Origin: Enchytraeus crypticus
Lineage: Eukaryota; Annelida; Clitellata; Enchytraeida; Enchytraeidae
Reading direction: 5' to 3'
DNA length: 64,000 nucleotides
Assembly (NCBI GenBank): GCA_905160935.1
Contig: CAJHZI010000807.1
Span: 999,001 to 1,063,000 of the forward strand
The notes beneath the pieces are model-generated. The model was not told the origin of the DNA and made no database searches. It saw only the letters and a list, made by a program, of their open reading frames with translations. Positions within the stretch are counted from its first letter, which is position 1, and each line of letters opens with the position of its first letter. Positions 1 to 10,808 of this stretch are shown here, in pieces. The position numbers and the translations under genes were made by a program.

Positions 1-339
1 TCGTAGGGTACTTTCTGGATAGATAGTAAGACTGTAAGACATCTGCATACCTGCTGCACCAGTTTGTAGCTGGAAATGTGTCTATAGGGTAGTTAAATGA
101 AGCGATAATATTCTGTAATTTTACGATTTTTGTAAGTTATAGTGCGGGTAGGACCTAGAACTGTGAGTTTCTTAGCTAAATATTGCGTTTAGGCCTACAT
201 CGAGACTGAATTGCTCCATGGAGGAATAACTAATTAATGTTAAATTGTTATCCACTGTTAATTTGTCAAGCTTTCAGTGTATAATTGCCAGTATATAAAT
301 TATATATTCACTTGTCTGGATTAGATTCGTTGTAATTCG

Positions 340-390
340 CTCAATCAATCAATAGAGATTTAACGTTCGGTTCCTCATCGTTGGCACGTA
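340..390 (-). repeat. Rep-E copy
   Basis: CAATCAATCAATAGAGATTT then AACGTTCGGTTCCTCATCG. Confidence 0.5.
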
Positions 391-639
391 TGCCTCGAGA
401 CAACTCTGAAACTACCGAAATTTTGACGCAGGCCAATCCTAAATGCATAGTTATATAGTGATCTAAGAAAAACGTGATAAAAACAGTGCAAGTTATTTTT
501 AAGACAAGATTGGCTGTGTGAAAAGAGACGGGCAGAGAAATGCAGATTTCACGTAGGCCTACTTTAAATGGCAAATATTTTTAGCAGAGAATTTCGTAGT
601 TTGGAGCTTTGGATATTAATGAACTTCTCTCTCATGATC

Positions 640-757
640 TTCACAGTTGCAGGTCCAAGGTGTATATCCCTACTAAAATTCTACTTTCACTCTCCGTAAA
701 TAACTCTCCATTGATTACCAGTTAATCTCTTCACAAAATCTATACCTTTTTGCAATA
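640..757 (-). repeat. Rep-B copy
   Basis: GCAGGTCCAAGGTGTATATC then CTCCATTGATTACCAGTTAA; shares order and sequence with 9085, 34112 and 57600. Confidence 0.6.
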
Positions 758-2389
758 ATCAGAGGTGTGGCTGGCCGGACCCCACCAGCCATGACCTAGG
801 GCACTTACACAATTTGTTTAAATTCGAAGATGGTTTTCTTTGGGGGGGGGGATCAAAGTTAGTTTCGTTAATGTAAGCCAACATATAGCGCAGTAAAGAT
901 TTAGCGTCCTCACCAATGATTAAGTTAGTCAATGTAGAATCTTTAGTATGTTTGATATCAATTACTTAAGATTGATTCAACATTAAAAATTACTTTTTCA
1001 AATACCAAGATATAGGCCCTAATTTGAAAGTGTTATATTTCGTTAAATCTCTAAATTAATTTTATAAACAAAAATGAGTTTCGTTCATATGTGTTTATAC
1101 AATCAATGTCATGTGAATTGGTTCAGTAAAAATATTTCCTCGACAACTACTGATAATACAGTTAATATCAGGTCATCAGTTAATATTGTCGCAATATTGT
1201 AGATTAATTATTATAATAAATATCAATTGGAAGAGGCCACATATTGCATTAGTTAACAACAATACAATCAATCCAAAAGACCAAAATTTACCATTTATTT
1301 TCACATTTTCAAATCAGTTCAATAAATTAGTAGAAATGAATAATATTACCAACACAAATAAATGTAACACAAAATATGACTAATTGGGGCCCCACATTAA
1401 CAAAGTATTCGTGGTATAACTGCACAAATAATAATAATAAATTATAGTTTATCAGCCTGTGAAATCTACGCTATGATATACAGCCTACAGTTACGCAAAA
1501 CACAGTCTGCTGTTGGTCTAAGATTCATTCAAAATACAGCTTTATTTGCTCTGCTTTATTTCGCAATACACTGTAGTAGATTTTTTAATATGCACATTTT
1601 ATTTTACCAGAAGGATGGACGAACTTGCAGCGTGCTTGACTGAGAAGCAGAAAGCACAGGTTCTTATCTCGGCTGAACTGTCTCTGACAGTATCTTTAGT
1701 AGTACAGAACAGAGATAAAATATGGATCTTTTAGTTGTTTAAATACTAGAAATTTAAATAACACTTAAATTACGATTTTTAAATTCAGGACTCACAGCTG
1801 ATAAGACACTTATTAGAAAATAATTCCACTTTAACCTCGTATAATATACTGTAATATACAAAATGAACTACTCAGAGATCCGATCCAGAAAACAAATATT
1901 AAATGCTAGCGCTAATCTGCAGTCAGATTTACTTCTGCGAAAATCCAAATGACCATTGTCTTAAAACTCATTGCTTCTTTCATTGATTTCTCCAGGGGGG
2001 AGGGTTGCGAGGGGCCGTTAAGCTGTTTTGGGGTACTCTGGGGTGAGATATAAGGAGAAAATTGCGAGGGGTTGTGTAATTTAAAATTTACCACAATTTG
2101 ATTAGATTAATTCAATAATAATAATAACAATAAACATCAACAACAAGACCCCTCCATCATTTGATGAAAAATAAACTTTACAATGAGGACGAATAGATTA
2201 GTCTTCAAAGTCAATTTAGAAAAAGAGCCGTTACACCATCAGCATAACCGAAATCATAGCAACAGCAATAAAAGAATAAAAAATTACCGGTATAAAAAAA
2301 TTAACAAATCATTTATAAAATGTAATATAGTAGCAGTCTTATCTATAAAAAAATGTCTTTAAGATTTCTTATAAATTGCATTAAATCTA

Positions 2390-3177
2390 CACTGTGAGCA
2401 AAAAAAACATGTGCGCAGTCTCTCGCTCATAACTTTGGTATTAGTGAACCGATTTTTTAACCTCTTGCATAGGTATAATCAGGATAACATTTGCTATAAA
2501 ATAGCGTCAAGTGACTCTGCTAATTATTATTTTTGCGTTGAAGCAGTGCTTGAAAATATGCGCGACTGACAATATTCAGTTTAAGTAAATCAATCGCTAC
2601 AGAATGTTTACAAATCCAGTGGAACTAACAACGAAACACACGAATCAAACAGTGTTATACAGCTATTGTCAACTGTCAAAGCATACGCTCAAAATGTCCT
2701 CCTTCGGCGCGAATACAAGCTCGGAGAAGCTGGCGCCACTCATCTATTGCGTTGTCAATGACAGATTGTTGCATGTCTTGCCAAACTTCCACCAGGCGCT
2801 CCTTCAACTCGTACACGTTATTTATTTTCTTCTTTTCGGCGAAATTTCTCTAATAAGCAATCTAGCCCTCCCAGCATCCAGTTTTTTTGTTGGAAATTCG
2901 GTAATCAACCAATGTGCGCCATAACTCTTAGGAGGTACAAGTTTTTTTATGAGAGCTCTATCTTCATTAGTTAACAACATTTTAAAATTTCAACAAAAAC
3001 AGACTATGTTTGTAAAATCGTCTGTTATTGTTTAAAATAAACCGGAAGTGTTACAAAAACTAGATTTAAATTAACACTGCTTCTTCTTTATAATTCTGAA
3101 AATATTTTCAAAATCGGTTCACAAGTGTCAAAGTTGTGCACGAAATACTGCGCACATGTTTTTTTAATGACTCACGG
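2390..3177 (-). mobile_element. Internally deleted Tc1/mariner element with inverted repeats
   Basis: The ends are inverted copies of each other over about 70 nt (left CACTGTGAGCAAAAAAAACA and TGTGCGCAGT; right, reversed, CACCGTGAGTCATTAAAAAA and TGTGCGCAGT), next to TA. The minus strand first encodes a mariner transposase N-terminus (LLTNEDRALIKKLVPPKSYG...WLITEFPTKK), hits stop codons, then a transposase C-terminus (VWQDMQQSVIDNAIDEWR...ACIRAEGGHFE). The catalytic middle is missing, so it is non-autonomous. Confidence 0.8.
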
Positions 3178-4098
3178 TGAATTATAATTAAGTGCAAAAT
3201 CTGTACTCACAACTACACCCTCATATAAGAATCCAAAACGAACAAAACTCGGCTTCGATTTTTAACATCAAAATAAATATTTAGGTCCATGTATGATATA
3301 TAATTTTAACTGTAGTTCATTGTGAAGAGAATCAAAAAGTAGATCTTGGTCTTACCAAACTGTCCGACCAGACTATGTATTAAAATTCAAAATATCCCAG
3401 TTAAACTTACATCTCACATTTAAGTCACTGGGAATTCCCAGTAACATTAGAATCCAAACTTCAATTGTAATTTGTCGACCGATCAATTACGCTCAATCAA
3501 TTACGCGCAATGATATGAAAGATTTTATGACTTGTCAAGGAACAGTGAGAAGATAACACTAGAAATTGACACTGTAATTAATAAATTATATTATATCTTA
3601 CGGGTTATTTCAATTTTAATTGATTTCTAGTTATAATGAAACTGACGTTTAACTTCTATTCGTTACTAGCAAGAACACAGCTATTACTATCCCGCGTTAA
3701 CCCGAACCTATGATCTCTACATTGTTAGACAAACGGGCTAGTAATTACTCAAAATGATGCATAAATCAGTGCAACAGTTAAAAATAAGTTATCATGGTAC
3801 ATAAACCTCTATAATTATACAGATTTATACGAGTAATAAAGGGCATAAATAAAAAACAGCATTAGCGAAAACAAATATTACAGGAGTACCAGTAGCATTA
3901 GCAATTCCCTACCGAGCATATGCAGCACAATATTAATATACGTACTAGTACATAGGCAAAGTTTCATATTGGCTAATTATACAGCTGAAGCAATTGTCAT
4001 CTCAACTTTACCAATAAATGCAAATCCAGCGAAAAAATTACACTTCAATCTTTCAAACCGCGAAGAACATCTTCAACAATAAAGCATATTATTCATTT

Positions 4099-4116
4099 TT
4101 TATTCAACAATTTATT
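4099..4116 (-). terminator. Likely polyadenylation signals of PNPLA8
   Basis: Two AATAAA hexamers on the minus strand (TTTATT at 4111-4116 and 4099-4104) lie 32 and 44 nt beyond the stop codon. They are the nearest canonical signals and would give a very short 3' UTR. AT-rich DNA makes chance hexamers common. Confidence 0.45.
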
Positions 4117-4147
4117 TTCCAACAAAACGTTATCAAAGTCCCCATTC

Positions 4148-4398
4148 TCATCCGATCATATTCCACCTCAGTTTGCACCAATCGGTGACCTTTCTGTGCA
4201 GTGGTTTTGGCTGAAGTAATCTCTGAGCAACCATTTCTAGCTGCAGCTGATTCTTACGACAGTACATTCCAGTATCAAACGCCATCTGATCCCATTTCTC
4301 TTCTCGAATCTCATCCAACTGGAACTCCTCCGACATGTATGGATTGAAGCGAAAGTAGGTCGACGGCTTAAGTAGGTCATGAAGTACGGTGTGAACGG
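4148..4398 (-). CDS. PNPLA8: PNPLA8 exon 8: C-terminal exon and stop
   Basis: 251 nt, residues 906-988 and a stop codon. Contains [11 protein letters not shown] and DWCKLRWNM near the end, both matching the family C-terminus. The acceptor ATATCGCAG fits phase 1 from exon 7. Confidence 0.92.
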
Positions 4399-7300
4399 CT
4401 GCGATATATAAAAGTTCAGAACTGTAAATATTGCTGCACCAGAATGGCACATAAATGAAAAATTTTATCGTGCACAGGGTTATGATTCCAGTTTCCTCGT
4501 CACAACATACAAACAATATAACATAGAACACCACATAAACACTGAAGCGTACGAAAGAATATCAAACTAGACAAAAATATACTACCAAATCGACTATCCA
4601 TAATAGATTCATAACATGAATAATTCAAGCTAAATAAAAATATACTACCAAATCGACTATCCATAATAGATAAGGAAAGGCTAAGGCTAAGGTTAACGGT
4701 AGTTTCCTCACTCGAAAGCGATGTCAATGACAGGCGAGCCCAGGATTTGAACACCACACATACTGATGCGCGGTCGAGTATCTCACCGACTTCGCCACCG
4801 GCTCCAGCCAGAATAAGATTCATAGCATGAATAATTAAAATAACAAAGAAATTAATATAACAATAAAACTTCGCTACCAATTCATATCCCGACCATTGCT
4901 AAACTGGAATTCGAGGGATGAAGATGATGACGTTATCACACATAAATTAAACATAGAACTTAAACTTAAATACCTTCAGTATCTGTAGCACTCTGAACGA
5001 TCTTGACGGCTTTGGACTTGAGGCTGCTCTTAGAGACGGGCTGGGGGTCGAGGCCCCCCCGTGTGGGCGCGTACCTGCCCGTGCCTAGCGACACGACGCA
5101 CTGCAAGTCCGTGCCCGGCCACAGCAGCTGACTCTCGTGTATAGCTATAGCCGTGGGGTTGTTCGTCAGCAAACCACCATCCTGCGAACAACGAACAAAG
5201 TGTAATAATAGCAGTAAAGGTGTTCTTCAACAAACCACCGTCCTGCGAACAACGAACAGAGATATAATAATAGCACTTGAGTTGTTCGTCAACCAACCAC
5301 CGTCCTGCGAACAACGAACAGCGATATAATAATAGCAGTAGGGTTGTTCGTCCTGCGAGCAACGAACAGAGATATAATAATAGCAGTTAAGTTGTTCGTC
5401 AACACACCACCGTCCTGCGAACAAAGAACAGAGCTATAATACTAGCAGTAGGGTTGTTCGTCAACAAACCACCGTCCTGCGAACAACGAATAGTAATATA
5501 GTAATAGTAGATGGGTTGTTCGTCTGCAAAACCACCGTACTGCATAAAGCGAACAGAGGTGTAGCAAATATACATAGACAGTAGCAGATCAGTTTCAATA
5601 CCGTGTATGTACATTATACAATAATCCCTGTGATTTAGAAATAGCCAATAAACGTAGCTACCTAATTTAGGCTAGACATATCTGCCACCGCCTCCAAAAT
5701 TGGCGTTAAATTTGACTACTTAATTTAAAGCTGGTAAAGCTAAGTTTAACGTCAGTTTCCTCACTCGAAAGCGATGTCAGTGACGGGCGAGCCAAGGATC
5801 TGAACCCCGCACCTACTGATCCGCGGTCGAGTATCTTACCGACTTCGCCACTAGAAACGTATTTATGGTAGACGTATATATGCTAAATACATCTGCCACC
5901 ACTTTAAGCTATCTCACCTGGTGCACAAAGTTGCCTAGGTTGAGCTCTTCGAAGTAGCCCGGAGCAGCAGACGAGGCCCTGATGCCCTGCCACAGCCGAT
6001 GAGCCACTGACCCGGCGTAGTGAGACCTCGGCCCTGTAGGCAAATAGCCGTAGTTCCTGAACAGAAAGTTCTCTGCCGTGTGCACGTTGATCAATGCTGA
6101 CACAGCTGATATCTGAAACAAATCAATCAATTAATCAATGTGTGCACGTTAATCAATGCTGACACAACTGATATCTGAAACAAATCAATCCATCAATGTG
6201 TGCACGTTAATCAATGCTGACACAGCTGATATCTGAAACAAATCAATACATCAATGTGCATGCATTTCAATCTACTGAATTTAACACCATGCACTAGTTG
6301 AAATGAGGTGATTTCCAATAGCAATACGTAAGCAGCTCATCCATAGCTAGTGCACCACAGGTACACTACAATCGCGTTAAATACTGGAGAGAATCTAAAG
6401 AGGAATTGAATCAATTGATCTTAAAATGTTCTGATGATTTTTACTGCAAAATTGTAATTTTAAAAAATTACAATTTTTTTAAATTATTGAGAAGGCTAGA
6501 AGAGTTCTAGCCATCTCAATAGTGAACACAGCTATATCAAACAAAATAAAGATCTTGATCTGTCCAACAGTGATCTGTAACTCCAGTCTTCTAAGACTTA
6601 TAATAAGGTTCAAGCCATTCAAGGCATACACACATACACACAACAAACACAGACACACTAATTCAGAGAAGTTTATTATTCAATACAATTCAATTCGAAA
6701 TCATAACCATAAACAGAAATGAAAAAATAAATGAAAAATATATAACAGAGAGCAACCTACATTTCAGAGTTCATGTAAACATAAACATTGAAATCATGGT
6801 TAGAGTAATAATTAGCATACACAAACACACACTTAAACAGTCTTTACTGCATATTAGAGGATAACACATCGATACCGTTAAACTACTTAATTTGCAATTT
6901 GTATCATGAGCAATAACGATATTTTTAGAAGTAATCTATTTATATTATTTATAAGAAATAGACCTAGGTAGTAAAGCTCTAAATATATCTAAATATATTT
7001 ATACAATTATTCAGAATAATTGTAACAGATGTAAATAAATAGTTCAACAATTTTTTTATAGTTCGCAAATCAACTAGTCACGACAACACTTTACGAATTA
7101 AATTAAACTTCTAAATTGTCAACAAAAGTATATTCAATAAAACTTTGCAAACATAAACTGCACTGCCATACCTTAGGACATTTTTCGTCACGTGACGTTT
7201 CCAGAAAACTCTTAAAGCCAATGTTATCTCTGTACAAAAAACAAACATTTTACACTAAAATCTCGCTCATTCCTTCTCTCTCAAGTATTATATTAAACGA

Positions 7301-9604
7301 CAATCTAAAGAACACATTGCTAACACAGGAAGATTGACTATACTTTGTTGTGAAATCACAGGTTACTACCAATCAATATACATCATCATCATCATCATCA
7401 TCATCAACTTCTTCTTCATCCATGTTTAACTAAGGTTGGGATGCGAATAGACACTTTTCCAGAAAAAATAGAAAATTGTGTAGCAATGTCCGTAGCCTAG
7501 GCGCCCACCAATCGAATGCCCTTTCTGACGTTGATTTCGATCTTAGTGCTTTGTCGCCTTTTACGACAACTGCAGTCTACGATTAGTCTATTCTTAAATA
7601 AACCCGGACACAACACAGGCAAATCAAACCAATAAACAAAACAATAGAAACAAGGTAACGGCACAACGGCTACTGACTGGAGAATTCTTTCCCAGCTGTC
7701 GGTGTCGTATTAGGCATTAGACATGAAGAGCTTTCCAGTAAATCAGTAAACAAAACAATAAAAAAAATAACGGCACAACGGCTACTGACTGGAGAATTCT
7801 TTCCCAGATGTCGGTGTCGTAGTAAGCGTGAGACATGAAAAGTTTTCCAGCGCCGAGCAGTCGATTGCGCGCAAACATCTGAGCGCTGAACTGCTTGTAG
7901 AGCTGCTCAGTCTCCTCCAGTGGAACTCTGAACACTCCCGTCATGACGGCTATCAGCGCTCCGGTGCTCACGCCACAGATGTAGTCAAACAGCTCGTGGA
8001 TGGGACAGCGAGTGGCCGCCTCCAGTCTCTTCATTATCTCTATCGCTATCAGTCCTCTACACAAACAATAGTAATTGTTTGTTGTATAAAAAAGGTAAAG
8101 CTAATGTTAACGTCAGTTTCCTCACTCAAAAGCGATATCAGTGACGGGAAAGCCCAGAATTTGAACCCCGCACATACTGATCCGAGGTGGAATATCTTAC
8201 CGACATCGCCATTGGCTCCAGCCGTCTAGTAATGACGCAGTAGCATTATATTAGGACAATTTCTAGAAACGTACAATATTCTTCAAAATATTACTTTTTA
8301 TAGCTTTTTTAGACAAAATCAATAAATTATTCTTCAGCTCTAGATATTTATACGTCTTTTCTGCAGTAACACTTGACTGCATACTTGACCTCAATGCCTT
8401 ATTGTCCAGATATACATTCTTATATCCATTCAACTCATCCTCATATCAATGGATAGAGACATAAATAGATAATAGTCTATGTTAATTTTTCAGTATAGAC
8501 ACAAAATGCATGATCGACATACAATGCCTCAAGAGCAATTTCTACATCTCTAGCGAGAAAAATTGGTCGTCAGTGAAGATACAGAGTATCCTATCTAGCT
8601 GACTACCGTGACAATTATGCTACTTACAGCATAATTAATTATGGAGATAATAATTATGATAATAACTTAATTATGGAGAATACTGCATATTTCTGCAGTC
8701 ACTTCATTTATCCACAGCAAATAAAAGTTTCTGATATTTCATTTATGAGCATTAGAATCCAACTTGTTGCAACAACAGCACAAGCTATATTCTATTTAGC
8801 CACACTATTTCAAAATAGCTTGTTCATCAAAATATAATCATATTCTATATTATATCAAAATATAGTCTAATTTTGCTGTAGTTTGTTTCACGGCTCAAGA
8901 ACTAACTCTTTGGATAACCAATTTCTCGTCAGTATTTACGTGATTCAAAATGAAATCACAGATTCTGTCAAGCCATACTACTTTCAAAAATTCACTGTCT
9001 CAGTACGAGCCAGCGACAAACCCTGAGGATTTTTAAAATTTATTAAAATAGAAATATATAACTTCTGTCTAATACACATTCCCACTAATGTTCTGCCAAC
9101 TGACAAGTCTAAGATCCATATTCCTACTCAAAGCCCTCGTTCACTCTAAGTAGGGCCACTCCATTGATCGAGAAGTTTATCTTGCAAAGGCCAAACTTTA
9201 TCAAAACTACTGTAGCCTCAGTTCGAAAAAATAAATAAATCCTGAGGTAGTTTCTCAATGACTCCTCAGTTTTAGCTTAGTCAAACTCTTATAAATTATA
9301 TCAAGCACATCTTACGGTCGGTCTATTCTGTTGAGGCCCGAGACACAGTTGGAAAAGCGAGTTATAAGAAAATGATTATAATTTAGTTCCCTGCAAGACA
9401 CAACAAGCCCACACCTGGTGCCTCCTCCATCCAGACTGAGGATACGAATGCCTCGCCCGGCAACAGGGTCGACGTAGCCCAACAGCGACAAAACCTCCCT
9501 AGCGGCAGCGCTCAACTGACTGTCCTTCGTCAATGTGCTCGACCTTAACCTCAGCAGACATGGCACTGCTTTGTTCTACAATAGTAGAATAATATACAAA
9601 CGAT

Positions 9605-9669
<65 letters not shown>

Positions 9670-10744
9670 TAGAATATACTAAATTGTGAGCAGTGTATTG
9701 ATAAAAGCTAAAACTAAGGTTAACGTCAGTTTCCTCACTCGAAAGCGATGTCAGTGACGGGCGAGCCCAGGATTTGAACCCGTATCAACTGATCCGCGGT
9801 CGAGTATCTTACCGACTTCGCCACTGGCTCCAGCCAATATATGAATATATAACATGATATGCCAAAGCAGTCGATTCACTTAATACAAAGCTCTACTATC
9901 AATGAACCAGTTAATTAATCTGTTAACATTACTCTTGATTGAGTGTGTCTGCGAATATCTTGAAAAGAATAGGAATTGATTGGAGAGATAGAAGACTAAT
10001 TTTAAACTAAAATCCAACAAGAATACTCAGACGAAGGTTAAATAGGACTTAGAGTAAGCCATGGTTGTTGCATTTCGCTGCTGCTGTTTAACATTTATGC
10101 TGAGACAATGATGGAGGAAGCCATGGAAGACATGGAAAAAGGACTAGAAGTAAAAGTAAAAAAATATATACATATACATATGTGGTGTGGACAATCAAGT
10201 CATTCCCAGTGATTTAATTCAATCTATCAGTTATTCAATCAATCAGTAAAACTGTGTGGTGTGGACCATCAAATCATTTCCAGTCAGATCTACAGCATCG
10301 CGTTGTCTTACTCTGAGAGATTTTTAATTGTACTATTATGTATATATATATATATATATGTAATTATGTATATATATATAGGCCTATATACGACGAAATT
10401 GACAACTCCATGAATAACAATAATTTATATAGAGAAATTCAGATAGACTTTTCTGGTTAATTTCATGTTTATATGGACAGGGGTTCCACGTGGTGTGGAT
10501 AGATGCTGAATGAAGATGGAAGGGAGGATTGGTTCGGAGGGATGGGGTGTAATAGGATGGGATATAAGTGTAAGAGGATGGGATGTAAGTGTAAGAGGAT
10601 GGGGTGTAAGTGTAAGAGGATGGGGTGTAACAGGATGAGTTGTAAGAGGATGAGGTGTAAGAGGATGGAAAGTAAGAGGATTTGATGTAAGAGGATGAGG
10701 TGTAAGAGGTATAGTGTATATAGGCCTATATATATATACATAAT

Positions 10745-10808
<64 letters not shown>

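Larger units (their letters stand above)
1..2389. other. Intergenic, little content
   Basis: AT-rich sequence with one Rep-E and one Rep-B copy, a G(10) run near 842, and short open frames with no homology. No gene seen. Confidence 0.6.

Noticed and set aside
1546..1734. 62-codon frame (MDELAACLTEKQKAQVL...)
   Set aside because: Short, no homology recognised, no splice or transcript support.
4675..4806. tRNA gene
   Set aside because: A and B boxes are present, but the fold is incomplete and the same unit with body and tail recurs many times: a SINE.
5155..5575. Separate small genes (65-110 codons) across this region
   Set aside because: They are readings through the duplicated exon junctions of PNPLA8; frames shift from copy to copy.
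7660..7740. Alternative exon of PNPLA8
   Set aside because: It is a duplicate of the exon 4 end with an in-frame stop.
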